NCBI GenBank assembly: GCA_045654645.1
Contig: JAZONR010000060.1
Coordinates: 1-64,000, forward strand
Reading direction: 5' to 3'
DNA from: HGM04593 sp045654645
GTDB lineage: Bacteria > Bacteroidota > Bacteroidia > Bacteroidales > Bacteroidaceae
DNA length: 64,000 bases
Shown here: positions 8,315 through 16,900 of the stretch, piece by piece
Layout: every line of letters starts with the position of its first letter
Position numbering within the stretch: the first letter of the stretch is position 1
Program-made: the position numbers and the translations under genes
The notes under the pieces: generated by a model
What the model was told of the DNA's origin: nothing
Database searches by the model: none
Seen by the model: the letters and a program-made list of their open reading frames with translations, nothing else

Positions 8315-8336
8315 CGTTCCTTGAATTCAAGGAACG
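8315..8336 (-). terminator. Terminator of the 6S-like RNA
   Basis: A perfect 22-base palindrome CGTTCC-TTGAATTCAA-GGAACG is followed on the minus strand by eight T. No T-run follows on the plus strand, so it acts mainly leftwards, as a second stop after the RNA whose own closing stem ends in seven T. Confidence 0.8.
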
Positions 8337-8346
8337 AATAAAAAAA

Positions 8347-8531
8347 GGTTTTGCTGCACAGAATAGCACGACGAAACTCCGAGAATACAAGATTTGAGCG
8401 CTCCTGTCCTTTGTAATCCACCGGCTCTCAATAGCTACCCGAAGGCGTGGCCCGCCATTGGACAATTCTGAAGCTTACTCGGTTTTCGATAAAAATTGAT
8501 GAGTTTCCCAGTCAATCGATGCAGCAAAACC
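8347..8531 (-). ncRNA. ssrS: 6S-like RNA (Bacteroidales-1 type), 185 nt
   Basis: On the minus strand, GGTTTTGCTGCA at the 5' end pairs perfectly (12 bp) with TGCAGCAAAACC at the 3' end, and seven T follow at once. Inside lie an ATTGA/TCAAT hairpin on the 5' side, an unpaired region, a second stem (CGAAA..CGAG with CTCG..TTTCG) and an upper arm with TGTCC/GGACA and CCA-TGGC/GCC-GTGG. A Bacteroidetes promoter ends six bases before the first G. The long rod with a central bubble, about 185 nt, fits 6S RNA, the RNA polymerase regulator. From memory, the Bacteroidales-1 RNA motif lies beside L20 genes and has been proposed to be 6S. That it is an RNA gene is well supported; the family name is less certain. 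Confidence 0.78.
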
Positions 8532-8536
8532 GTATG

Positions 8537-8567
8537 CAAACATAACAAGCATTTACGAGTAAAGCAA
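8537..8567 (-). promoter_or_regulatory. Promoter of the 6S-like RNA
   Basis: On the minus strand TTG at 8567-8565, 20 bases, then TATGTTTG at 8544-8537. The predicted start (8531) is the first base of the 12-bp closing stem. Confidence 0.8.
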
Positions 8568-8847
8568 GCTATTATGCCACATTTTCTGTTTTTTTCAGAA
8601 AGAAGAGAGGTTTTTAAAAGCTTTTCACATTTCTGCAGCCGCAAAATCACACCTTCAAGAAGATTTTATTCCTATACATAAACCTCAAACAAACGAACAA
8701 CAGCAAACTGTTGCAAAGCGTGAGCAACACGCCATACCAGTTGCCAAGATACTGCTACCTTTAAAGAGTTTTAAAAGCCGAACAATGGGCTCACCAGACA
8801 GGCGAGCCGAATAATGCATAAAACCTTTACAAAAAGAGACAAAAAAA
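8568..8847. other. Intergenic stretch with short hairpins, no gene seen
   Basis: No credible ORF lies between the 6S-like promoter and the rplT terminator. Three small inverted repeats occur: CAACAG/CTGTTG (8698-8713), GCGTG/CACGC (8718-8732) and GGCTC/GAGCC (8788-8808). I see no promoter-terminator pair framing them. Confidence 0.4.
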
Positions 8848-8874
8848 ATGGACAACTCAAATTGAGTTGCCCAT
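8848..8874 (-). terminator. Terminator of the rplT operon
   Basis: The stem ATGGaCAACTCAA/TTGAGTTGcCCAT (one mismatch, one-base loop) is followed on the minus strand by ATTTTTTTTG. It lies 22 bases past the rplT stop. Confidence 0.85.
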
Positions 8875-8896
8875 TATAATTATCGATGACTGATAT

Positions 8897-9241
8897 TTAC
8901 TTTACCTTATCAACGATAGCCTTGAACGCTGCAGGGTTGTTCATAGCGAGGTCAGCGAGAACCTTGCGGTTAATCTCGATACCGGCCTTGTGAAGAGCAC
9001 CCATCAACTGAGAGTATGACATACCCTCGAGACGTGCAGCAGCGTTGATACGCTGAATCCAGAGTGCGCGGAACTCGCGTTTCTTGTTACGACGGTCACG
9101 GAATGCATAGGTCAAACCCTTCTCCCAAGTATTCTTGGCAACGGTCCACACATTCTTTCTTGCACCAAAGTAACCTCTGGTCAAACCTAAAATTTTCTTT
9201 CTTCTTGCTCTTGAAGCAACGTGATTTACTGATCTTGGCAT
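8897..9241 (-). CDS. rplT: 50S ribosomal protein L20
   Basis: L20 is an early-assembly 23S rRNA-binding protein of the large subunit. At 114 residues it is normal length. It opens MPRSVNHVASRARRKKILGL and contains the conserved RRNKKREFRALWIQRINAA segment near the middle. It is the last gene of infC-rpmI-rplT on the minus strand and is followed by a strong terminator. In other bacteria L20 represses this operon; no such element was identified here. Confidence 0.97.
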   Translation of the reverse strand: MPRSVNHVASRARRKKILGLTRGYFGARKNVWTVAKNTWEKGLTYAFRDRRNKKREFRALWIQRINAAARLEGMSYSQLMGALHKAGIEINRKVLADLAMNNPAAFKAIVDKVK

Positions 9242-9319
9242 AGTTTTAAATTCTTTTGAATGTTAGCGTCGCACAACGGCGAACTTTTATGCTAATACAC
9301 TCGGTTAATAATACAATAC

Positions 9320-9517
9320 TTAACGCAATGACAACAGCTCCTTAACACTCTTAACATTAGCAGCGTCGAGAGTTGTGAACTTCACAAGGTTTCTCTTCTG
9401 CTTGTTTGTCTTCTTAGTCAGGATGTGACTGTGATAAGCATGCTTTCTCTTGATTTTACCTGTTCCGGTAAGAGCGAATCTTTTTTTGGCACCGGAGTTA
9501 GTCTTAACTTTTGGCAT
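9320..9517 (-). CDS. rpmI: 50S ribosomal protein L35
   Basis: The protein has 65 residues from ATG 9515-9517, giving the family start MPKVKTNSGAKKRFALTGTG. An upstream in-frame start at 9541 would add eight residues (MLTNNFLK) not found in L35. The body has the basic KRKHAYHSHILTKKTNKQKR core. The gene lies between infC and rplT, the usual order. Confidence 0.96.
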   Translation of the reverse strand: MPKVKTNSGAKKRFALTGTGKIKRKHAYHSHILTKKTNKQKRNLVKFTTLDAANVKSVKELLSLR

Positions 9518-9577
9518 TTTTAAAAAATTATTAGTTAACAATTATCGGTAGCGTACTATCCAACACTACTCGCTTTT

Positions 9578-10168
9578 TCAATCTTCGTTTGCAGTATCTG
9601 CTGCAGGCTGCTGAGGTTTAGCAGGCTTCTCCTTCTTTACAGGGGCGTTCTTCTTGGCAGAAATCATAATTGTCATACGCTTTCCCTCGAGCACCGGCAT
9701 TGAATCAACCTTGCCATACTCCTCCAAATCCTTTGCAAAACGGAGGAGAAGAATCTCGCCCTGCTCCTTGAAAAGGATTGAACGGCCCTTGAAGAATACA
9801 TAGGCCTTAACCTTATCGCCATCCTGAAGGAAGCTGATAGCGTGTTTGAGCTTGAAATTGTAGTCGTGCTCATCTGTCTGAGGACCGAAACGTATCTCCT
9901 TCACATCAATCTTCACCTGCTTGGCCTTCTGCTCCTTCTGGCGTTTCTTCATCTGATAGAGGAACTTTGAGTACTCAATCAAGCGACAAACGGGCGGGTT
10001 GGCTGTAGGAGAAATTTCTACAAGGTCCAATTCTTTTTCCTCGGCGAGGGCAAGTGCCTTGAATGTGGGCATTACCACTGACTCAATGTCATCGCCAACA
10101 ATGCGCACCTCTTTGGCACGAATCTGTTCGTTTACACGATACTGGTTCTTCAGGTTGTCGTTCTTCAT
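9578..10168 (-). CDS. infC: Translation initiation factor IF-3
   Basis: IF-3 binds the 30S subunit, blocks premature 50S joining and checks the start codon. The protein has 196 residues. The N-domain starts YRVNEQIRAKEVRIVGDD and includes LDLVEISPTANPPVCRL. The linker is KRQKEQKAKQ, and the C-domain carries KEIRFGPQTDEHDYNFK and VKAYVFFKGR. A lysine/proline/alanine-rich tail of about 25 residues follows. The start codon is ATG, not the rare AUU used for autoregulation in E. coli. A -7 box TACATTTG at 10262-10255 lies upstream. Confidence 0.96.
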   Translation of the reverse strand: MKNDNLKNQYRVNEQIRAKEVRIVGDDIESVVMPTFKALALAEEKELDLVEISPTANPPVCRLIEYSKFLYQMKKRQKEQKAKQVKIDVKEIRFGPQTDEHDYNFKLKHAISFLQDGDKVKAYVFFKGRSILFKEQGEILLLRFAKDLEEYGKVDSMPVLEGKRMTIMISAKKNAPVKKEKPAKPQQPAADTANED

Positions 10169-10254
10169 TAAATTTTATATAAGTTCCTTCTAAATTTTAT
10201 TTGACTTTCAACAATTTGTTGCCCTCCCGGGGCACAACTATTCAAAATCGGGTG

Positions 10255-10262
10255 CAAATGTA
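10255..10262 (-). promoter_or_regulatory. -7 box of the infC-rpmI-rplT promoter
   Basis: TACATTTG on the minus strand matches TAnnTTTG. It leaves a leader of about 80-90 bases before infC that contains a CAACAA/TTGTTG inverted repeat. It lies downstream of the thrS terminator, so infC can be transcribed independently of thrS. Confidence 0.55.
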
Positions 10263-10341
10263 ACATTTATTTATCATATAACGAAATGGTTTTACTATTT
10301 TTTCTCTCCCGAAACGTAAAAAAACACACCATTTCAATAAA

Positions 10342-10377
10342 GACAAGAGGCGAAACAAATTTATTTCGCCTCTTGTC
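10342..10377 (-). terminator. Hairpin terminator after thrS
   Basis: The arms GACAAGAGGCGAAA and TTTCGCCTCTTGTC pair perfectly over 14 bp just past the thrS stop, with a modest T-rich flank on the minus strand (TTTATT). It may be partial, letting some readthrough reach infC. Confidence 0.7.
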
Positions 10378-10398
10378 ATTATTATATAAGGAGTCTAT

Positions 10399-12360
10399 TT
10401 ATTCGGCCTGTGCCACCTCCTTGCGTATGGTGCGTGTGCGAATCTCCTCACAGATTGCCGAAACAAACTCGGCAACGGGCTTCACACCCTCATCACCGGC
10501 AAAGCGACTGCGCACTGCAACTGTGCGGCTCTCGGCCTCCTGCTGACCAAGAACAAGCATATAAGGCACACGGTTGTTGCGTGCATCGCGTATCTTGTAG
10601 CCAATCTTCTCGGAACGATTATCCACGTGCACAAGCACACCGTTCTTCTTGAGCTCAGCTGCCACCTCATAGGCATAGTCGCCATATTTTTCAGAGATAG
10701 GAAGAATGCGCACCTGCTCGGGGGCCAACCAAGTGGGGAACTTACCCTCGTACTTCTCTATGAGCCAAGCCAATGTGCGCTCATAGCAACCCATACTTGT
10801 GCGGTGAATAATGTAAGGACGCACCTTCTCTCCATTCTGGTCAATATAATACATATCGAACTGGGCAGCCAACAGAGCATCCCACTGCACTGTAATCATT
10901 GTATCCTCTTTGCCATATACATTCTTGGCATTGATATCAACCTTGGGACCATAGAAGGCTGCGCCACCGACCTCTTCTACAAAAGGTATGTCGAGCTCGA
11001 CAAGCATTTCGCGGATGTGCTGCTGTGTCTCTTCCCACACCTCGGCATCACCAATATACTTTGCACGGTTCTCGGGGTTCCACTTTGCAAGCACATAGGT
11101 AACATCATTCTGCAAACCAAGTGTCTCCATAACGTGCTTTGCAAGGGCAAGACACTTCTTGAACTCCTCTACCATCTGGTCGGGACGAACAATGAGGTGG
11201 CCCTCACTGATGGTAAACTGGCGGACACGTGTGAGACCGTGCATCTCGCCGGAATCCTCGTTGCGGAAGAGGGTTGATGTCTCGCTATAGCGCAAAGGCA
11301 GGTCGCGATAAGAGTGATGTGTTGCCTTGTATACATAATATTGGAAGGGGCAAGTCATTGGACGCAATGCAAACACCTCCTTGTCGGTCTCCTCATCACC
11401 AAGAACAAACATACCATCCTTGTAGTGGTCCCAGTGGCCGGATATCTTGTACAGGTCGCTCTTTGCCATAAGAGGAGTCTTGGTGCGGATATAGCCCCAC
11501 TCATTATCCTCGAGGTCCTCAATCCAGCGCTGCAGTGTCTGCACAATTTTTGCACCCTTTGGCATAAGCAGCGGCAAGCCCTGACCTATGACATCAACTG
11601 TTGTAAAGAGCTCCATCTCGCGGCCGATCTTGTTGTGGTCTATGTTCTTTATGTGCTCAAGGTGTGCAAGATAGGCCTCACACTCCTCTTTGGTGAAGAA
11701 CGCTGTTCCATAGATGCGCGACAAAGAGGGGTTATTTTTATCTCCACGCCAGTATGTTGTTGAAGATGAGAGCAGCTTAAAGCCCTTGATGAGCCTTGTG
11801 TTGAGCAAGTGGGGGCCCATACACAAATCAACGAAATCATCCTGTGAATAGAGAGTGATGCGCTCGCCCTCGGGGATTGCCTCAATAAGTTCAAGCTTGT
11901 ATGTCTCGCCCTTGGCCTTCATCAACTCGACAGCCTCCTCGCGAGAAACCACCTTGCGCTCTATTCTTGGGCTTTGCTTGATGATTTTCTTCATCTCCTT
12001 CTCTATGGCCTCGAGATTTTCCTTGGTAAAGGGTGTGCACTCAAAGTCATAGAAGAAGCCTGTCTCTGTTGCAGGACCAATGGTGAGCTTTGCCTCGGGG
12101 AAGAGGTGCTTCACAGCCTCGGCCATAATGTGGGTTGCGGTGTGGCGAAGCACGTTCAGCGCCTCCTTGCTCTCAACACCAACAAGCTCCACCGATGCAC
12201 CGTCGGCAGGCACATCGCGAAGGTCAATTATATTTTCTCCATCCTTTACGGCAACATAGCTGCTAAGGAGTTTGGGGTCAATCGACGAAAGCAGGTCAAT
12301 ATAGGACTTGCCCTCTGCGGCAAATTCACGCACCCCATCATTAAATGCAATTCTTATCAT
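10399..12360 (-). CDS. thrS: Threonyl-tRNA synthetase
   Basis: ThrRS charges tRNA-Thr. I start it at ATG 12358-12360 (653 residues, MIRIAFNDGVREF). A TTG nine bases upstream is possible but less likely. Order of domains: TGS domain at about 1-60, the editing (SAD) domain with HTATHIMAEAVKHLFP near 75 and a later C-x-x-x-H type metal motif (DLCMGPH), then the class II core. The core shows RPMTCPFQYYVY, FRNEDSGEMHGLTRVRQF and GCYERTLAWLIE, and the anticodon-binding domain opens APEQVRILPIS. It heads the cluster with infC, rpmI and rplT. A good promoter is at 12401-12431. Confidence 0.97.
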   Translation of the reverse strand: MIRIAFNDGVREFAAEGKSYIDLLSSIDPKLLSSYVAVKDGENIIDLRDVPADGASVELVGVESKEALNVLRHTATHIMAEAVKHLFPEAKLTIGPATETGFFYDFECTPFTKENLEAIEKEMKKIIKQSPRIERKVVSREEAVELMKAKGETYKLELIEAIPEGERITLYSQDDFVDLCMGPHLLNTRLIKGFKLLSSSTTYWRGDKNNPSLSRIYGTAFFTKEECEAYLAHLEHIKNIDHNKIGREMELFTTVDVIGQGLPLLMPKGAKIVQTLQRWIEDLEDNEWGYIRTKTPLMAKSDLYKISGHWDHYKDGMFVLGDEETDKEVFALRPMTCPFQYYVYKATHHSYRDLPLRYSETSTLFRNEDSGEMHGLTRVRQFTISEGHLIVRPDQMVEEFKKCLALAKHVMETLGLQNDVTYVLAKWNPENRAKYIGDAEVWEETQQHIREMLVELDIPFVEEVGGAAFYGPKVDINAKNVYGKEDTMITVQWDALLAAQFDMYYIDQNGEKVRPYIIHRTSMGCYERTLAWLIEKYEGKFPTWLAPEQVRILPISEKYGDYAYEVAAELKKNGVLVHVDNRSEKIGYKIRDARNNRVPYMLVLGQQEAESRTVAVRSRFAGDEGVKPVAEFVSAICEEIRTRTIRKEVAQAE

Positions 12361-12400
12361 ATTGTTCAAATTTTATTTTCCACTTTACATTTTATCTTTG

Positions 12401-12431
12401 CAAAGATAAGGAATTAGAATATACGGCACAA
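12401..12431 (-). promoter_or_regulatory. Promoter of thrS
   Basis: On the minus strand TTG, 20 bases, then TATCTTTG (12408-12401). The -7 box is half of a perfect 18-base palindrome (TTATCTTTG/CAAAGATAA, 12392-12409), so a second -7-like box faces the opposite way. Confidence 0.7.
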
Positions 12432-12501
12432 CACGGATGCTGTTTTTTAACCTGCAGAAAGATGCTTTTTTTCTTTTTAAAAAGCCGGCAGACCGTCATT
12501 A

Positions 12502-14514
12502 TCAACGCGAAGGCTGGAAGCGGAAACGCTTTATCACATTATAGGCCTGAAAAAGACCAAGCTCGCCGGCCCTGCTAAGGTCCACTACTCCACCATCGGC
12601 ATTTCCTGTGTATATCTTCGCCAACCCTCGATTAAAATAGGCCTCTGCAAAGCGGTCATCAAGCTCTATGGCACGGGAATAGTCTACTATTGCCGACTTG
12701 AAATCGTTGAGTTTTGCCGATACATTGGCACGGTTAAACCACGCCTCGGCAAGCGTAGGTTGCATCTCTATGACACGGTCAAGGTCGGCCTTCACAAGAC
12801 GGTAATCAATATCGGGCAACGCCGACAGCTGCTTAACTGCAGACACTACACCCGCCTCGGCCCCATCCAAGCGGGCAACCTCGAGCAAACGGTAACGCAC
12901 AAATGCACGTATGAAATAATTTTCCCAAGCATTGCCATTGCCCTCCACGGCCTTTTCTATATCCGCCATAGCGGCCTCAAGGTCTTGAACCAGATAGTAG
13001 TCAATGGCACGCTCGCGGCGCACTGTAGCATCGTCTCCCGCATCGGATATATATTTCGAAGCCTCGTCAATGCGCGCAAAATGGCGCTCAACCTCGCCAC
13101 CGGCAAGAGCACGTTCACTATTTGTGAGCAACAAGGGATAATTGACATCGCGCCCCACATTGAGCTCCTCAACAATCCTGTTATAGCCGGCACGTGCACC
13201 CTCTTTGTCGCTCTTATAAAATGTGAGGACAAACATCGGTTCAAGCTCTACATAGACATTGCGGTTCTGCACCTTGCCACGCATTTCGGCTACATAGTGC
13301 TTGGAGCCGTCATCGGGGGTTATCATCTTGTTATAGTTGCGCACATTCTCATCCGAGCGACGGCGCGTTACATCATTTTCGGCGGAATACTCCTGCTGCA
13401 CCGACTCCACACCATTGAAATATATCTCCTGACGGCGTTTCAAGAGCCAGGCCTCATCGGCCTCGGCACCGGCCTTGTCGCCACTGCTGCGGCGCGCCTC
13501 GGCACGACAGCTATAGGCATACTCAAAATTGGGATAGGCAGCTATAACTGCAGAATAGTCGCTCACTGCGCCCACATAATCGCCCACAGCCGACCGCAGC
13601 AAGCCACGGTTGAAACGCGCCATAACATTATCGGGGTCTATCCCAAGCACCATATCAAAATCCTCTATGGCACGGTTATTGTCGCCCACCTCCATACGCA
13701 GCAAACCACGATTATAGTGCGCCGTGAGGCTTGTTGAATCCACCATAATGGCTGTATTGAAATCCTCAAGTGCCCCTTCGAGGTTTTCCCTGCAGTAACG
13801 CACCACAGCGCGGTTCAGATAGGCATTGCCTCGCGCCGGAAGCAGGTCGATAGACCTGTTAAGATCAGCCTCGGCAGCCTCATAGCTGCCCATTGCGTGA
13901 TACACCATAGCACGAGCCTCATAAACGTCGGCTGAATATTTATCGACAGCCACAGCTTTCTCGGCCATTGCAAGCGCTTTCAGCGTATCGGCATTGTTAA
14001 GCGCCACCCTGGTGCGCATCATATATGCAGCTGAGTTGCGAGGCGAAAAGAGCAGCAAAGAATCGATTATGCCCGCTGCTTTATTCCAATTACCGGCCTG
14101 CATAGAGACTGCTGCAAGATTTTGCCACATATTGACATTCTGAGGGTCGTATTTAATACCCACGCGCAAATCGGCCTCGGCAAGCACCAGACTGTCCATA
14201 GCCGCACGACAAAGACCGCGCAGCTGATAGCTGCGCGCCACATAAGGGTTCCTCTCTATTGCCGAGGTAAAATCGGACTCGGCACCCACAAAATCATCAA
14301 GATAATACTTTGCCAGACCGCGAAAAAAATAGGGCTCGTGCAGGAAAGGCTTGGCATCGACAACCTGGTTGAAATACTGTATAGAGAGCACATAGTCCTC
14401 GAAATAGAGCGCGTTGCGCCCTATCTCCATCACCCTTGTCGTATTCAGCTGTGCAAAGCAGAACAACGGGGCAAGCAGCGCTGCAACAGCAACTTTTGCC
14501 CTTGAGAACATCAT
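12502..14514 (-). CDS. Periplasmic tetratricopeptide-repeat protein
   Basis: The protein has 670 residues from ATG 14512-14514, which overlaps the def stop (ATGA); a reading ten codons longer is unlikely. The signal peptide is MMFSRAKVAVAALLAPLFCF-AQ, so the protein is exported. The mature part is built of roughly 34-residue TPRs in two blocks, with units such as AYLNRAVVRYCRENLEGALE, AHYNRGLLRMEVGDNNRAIE and AEAWFNRANVSAKLNDFKSA. A less regular region at about 380-520 separates the blocks. TPRs bind proteins; no catalytic motif is seen. Its coupling to def does not reveal its role. Confidence 0.85.
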   Translation of the reverse strand: MMFSRAKVAVAALLAPLFCFAQLNTTRVMEIGRNALYFEDYVLSIQYFNQVVDAKPFLHEPYFFRGLAKYYLDDFVGAESDFTSAIERNPYVARSYQLRGLCRAAMDSLVLAEADLRVGIKYDPQNVNMWQNLAAVSMQAGNWNKAAGIIDSLLLFSPRNSAAYMMRTRVALNNADTLKALAMAEKAVAVDKYSADVYEARAMVYHAMGSYEAAEADLNRSIDLLPARGNAYLNRAVVRYCRENLEGALEDFNTAIMVDSTSLTAHYNRGLLRMEVGDNNRAIEDFDMVLGIDPDNVMARFNRGLLRSAVGDYVGAVSDYSAVIAAYPNFEYAYSCRAEARRSSGDKAGAEADEAWLLKRRQEIYFNGVESVQQEYSAENDVTRRRSDENVRNYNKMITPDDGSKHYVAEMRGKVQNRNVYVELEPMFVLTFYKSDKEGARAGYNRIVEELNVGRDVNYPLLLTNSERALAGGEVERHFARIDEASKYISDAGDDATVRRERAIDYYLVQDLEAAMADIEKAVEGNGNAWENYFIRAFVRYRLLEVARLDGAEAGVVSAVKQLSALPDIDYRLVKADLDRVIEMQPTLAEAWFNRANVSAKLNDFKSAIVDYSRAIELDDRFAEAYFNRGLAKIYTGNADGGVVDLSRAGELGLFQAYNVIKRFRFQPSR

Positions 14515-15068
14515 CTCAACACACGCTTTGTCTTGTAGCCGCAAGAGACATTACCCTTGGCAAGATTACCCAGCTTATTCTTGTTCATCTGGCGGCGCAA
14601 GGGGGAGATGCGGTCGGAAAAGACCTTACCCTCGAGGTGGTCAAACTCGTGCTGCATAACACGAGCGAGGAAACCCTCAACCCACTCATCGTGCTCAACA
14701 AAATTCTCATCAAGATAACTTACTCTTATGCGTGATGGACGTGTAACCTTCTCGTGAATGCCGGGAAGGCTCAGGCACCCCTCTTCCATTGCCTCGGTCT
14801 CATCAGATGTCTCAAGGATGCGGGCATTAATGCACACCTTGCTAAAGCCCTTATACTCGGGGAAATCATCACTGAGAACATCAAGGTCTATCACAACAAG
14901 ACGTATGGCAAGGCCTATCTGCGGCGCGGCAAGACCAATACCCTCGGCCTGATGCATAGTCTCAAACATATTTTCGATGAGAGCCTTAAGCTCGGGATAT
15001 TCGGGTGTAATATCTTCGGCAACCTTCCTGAGAACAGGCTGGCCATAAAGATAGATGGGTAGTATCAT
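14511..15068 (-). CDS. def: Peptide deformylase
   Basis: The enzyme removes the formyl group from the initiator methionine of new proteins; it is a cytosolic Fe2+/Zn2+ enzyme. At 185 residues all three motifs are intact: GIGLAAPQIG (43-52), EGCLSLPG with metal ligand C98, and QHEFDHLEG with H140, E141 and H144. The sequence ends KTKRVLR. The gene is followed by the TPR gene through a 4-base overlap and preceded by ruvX at 49 bases, so the three probably form one transcript. Confidence 0.97.
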   Translation of the reverse strand: MILPIYLYGQPVLRKVAEDITPEYPELKALIENMFETMHQAEGIGLAAPQIGLAIRLVVIDLDVLSDDFPEYKGFSKVCINARILETSDETEAMEEGCLSLPGIHEKVTRPSRIRVSYLDENFVEHDEWVEGFLARVMQHEFDHLEGKVFSDRISPLRRQMNKNKLGNLAKGNVSCGYKTKRVLR

Positions 15069-15117
15069 ATTCCTATTTCTAATTTATAAGTTTAACGCAA
15101 AAAATCTTTCTCAAAAA

Positions 15118-15543
15118 TCACTTACCCTGCATTCTGCGGCTCTCCATATAGGACTGCAAGATGATGGTTGCACTCACCTCATCGACAAGTTCTTTGTTGC
15201 GACGTGCCATTTTGCCTATACCGGATGCAAGAATAGCCTGATGAGCCAGCACTGATGTGAAGCGTTCATCGTGATACTCTACCGGAATTTCGGGCAGAAT
15301 GTTACGCAGACGGTTCACAAAAGGTGTTATGCGACACATATTCTCGGAAGGGGTATTGTTCATCTGCTTGGGCAGCCCCACAACAATGCGTTCAACGGGC
15401 TCGCGCTTCACATAATCGAGGATATAGGCCTCCAAAGAGGTTGTAGCAACAGTTGTCAAGCCATTGGCTATTATCTGCAACTCATCGGTTACGGCCAGGC
15501 CGGTACGCTTCTTACCATAATCAATTGCCAGTATTCTTGCCAT
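15118..15543 (-). CDS. ruvX: RuvX/YqgF family RNase H-fold protein
   Basis: The protein has 141 residues and the RNase H fold of the YqgF family: the opening LAIDYGKKRTGLAVTD with the first catalytic aspartate, VVGLPKQMN, the EYHDERFTS segment and a C-terminal DEVSATIILQSYM with the last aspartate. Family members act in 16S rRNA 5'-end maturation in E. coli, and a Holliday-junction resolvase role has been proposed. It is the first gene of ruvX-def-TPR, in keeping with a translation-linked role. Confidence 0.93.
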   Translation of the reverse strand: MARILAIDYGKKRTGLAVTDELQIIANGLTTVATTSLEAYILDYVKREPVERIVVGLPKQMNNTPSENMCRITPFVNRLRNILPEIPVEYHDERFTSVLAHQAILASGIGKMARRNKELVDEVSATIILQSYMESRRMQGK

Positions 15544-15580
15544 ATATCTCTTTTTATAACACCCTCTTTAAAAAACAATA

Positions 15581-16891
15581 TCAGCAATCGCGCTGCACCA
15601 TACGACAGCCGTGGGCATAAACACCCACCACCACAAAGCACAACAACGGGAGAGCATAGGAGATATTCACAGCCGACATCCCAAACACCTCACCAAGGTC
15701 TATAATCATTCCTTGCAAGGGGGGCATCAAAGCACCGCCCACAATTGCCATAACAAGGAACGCCGCACCAAGAGCGGTATCCTCGCGGCTCACATTCTCA
15801 AGTGCAATGCCATAGATTGTGGGGAACATTATAGACATAAAGAAACTGATTGCCACAAGACAATAGAGACCGGGCATTCCCTCTATGAATATGGCACCCA
15901 TTGATGCCAACGACGCACCTATGGCATAGACATAGAGCAGTGTGGAAGACTTCACATACTGCATAAAGAATGTAGAAAGGAAGCGGCTGCAGAGGAACAT
16001 TGCCATTGCAAAAATGTTGTAATTCTGCGCAGTTGCCTTGTTTATACCAAGATTGTCGGCATATTGTATTATGAATGTCCACACCATTATCTGCGCGCCC
16101 ACATAGAACATCTGCGCTACCACGCCAAAGCGATAGTGTTTATTCTTCCACAAGCGTGAAAGAGCCTGCACATTGTCGGTTCTCTCGCCTCTGTGGCCCT
16201 GCATATTGGGGAATTTCACGCACGCGAACACCAAGAACACCAAAAGCACCACAATGCCAAGTGCAACATAAGGGTCGCGGATAACGGCCAGGTCGTGCAC
16301 ACGGATGTTTGCCTTCTCGGCCTCGGAGAGCGTATTGAAGAGTACCTCGCCGGCTGCATCGCGTTTATCGGAGAGCAACGACGGGAGCACCGCCATTGAT
16401 GCCACCGACATTCCAAGAAGCGACCCCACTGGATTGAAGGCCTGAGCAAGATTCAAACGCCTGGTAGCTGTTCTTCGGTCGCCAAGCGACAATATCATTG
16501 GATTGGCCGTGGTCTCAAGAAAAGCGAGGCCGAATGTGAGTATGTACAACGACAGGCAGAAGAATGAGAAGGCCTGATAGTGCGCTGCAGGAATGAAGAG
16601 TAATGCACCTATGGCATAAAGGGCAAGACCTACAAGAATTGCCTTCTTGTAGCTGAAACGGCGTATGAAAAGCGCCGCCGGAACAGCCATTGTGGCATAG
16701 CCGCCATAGAAGGCAAACTGCACCATCGCTGCCTGGGAGGCCGGCAACTCCATCAATGTTTGGAAAGCCGCAACCATTGGGTTGGTTATATCATTGGCAA
16801 AACCCCACAAGGCAAACAAAGATGTTACAAGTATAAAGGGTAACAAGTAACGCTTGTCTATCAACTTTGGCTTCTTTGTATTTGTGTCCAT
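15581..16891 (-). CDS. fucP: FucP-type sugar:H+ symporter (MFS)
   Basis: The protein has 436 residues and about 12 membrane helices. It follows FucP closely: LFALWGFANDITNPMVAAF in the first helix region, FAFYGGYATMAVPAALFIRR, the family signature FGLAFLETTANPMILSLG, and AQAFNPVGSLLGM. FucP imports L-fucose with a proton; related members carry glucose, galactose or N-acetylglucosamine, so the exact sugar is inferred. The RhaM-like mutarotase gene ends nine bases before this one starts. The pairing suggests uptake of a deoxyhexose such as fucose followed by anomer conversion. No fucI, fucK or fucA is in view. Confidence 0.85.
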   Translation of the reverse strand: MDTNTKKPKLIDKRYLLPFILVTSLFALWGFANDITNPMVAAFQTLMELPASQAAMVQFAFYGGYATMAVPAALFIRRFSYKKAILVGLALYAIGALLFIPAAHYQAFSFFCLSLYILTFGLAFLETTANPMILSLGDRRTATRRLNLAQAFNPVGSLLGMSVASMAVLPSLLSDKRDAAGEVLFNTLSEAEKANIRVHDLAVIRDPYVALGIVVLLVFLVFACVKFPNMQGHRGERTDNVQALSRLWKNKHYRFGVVAQMFYVGAQIMVWTFIIQYADNLGINKATAQNYNIFAMAMFLCSRFLSTFFMQYVKSSTLLYVYAIGASLASMGAIFIEGMPGLYCLVAISFFMSIMFPTIYGIALENVSREDTALGAAFLVMAIVGGALMPPLQGMIIDLGEVFGMSAVNISYALPLLCFVVVGVYAHGCRMVQRDC

Positions 16892-16900
16892 AGCTTCAAA

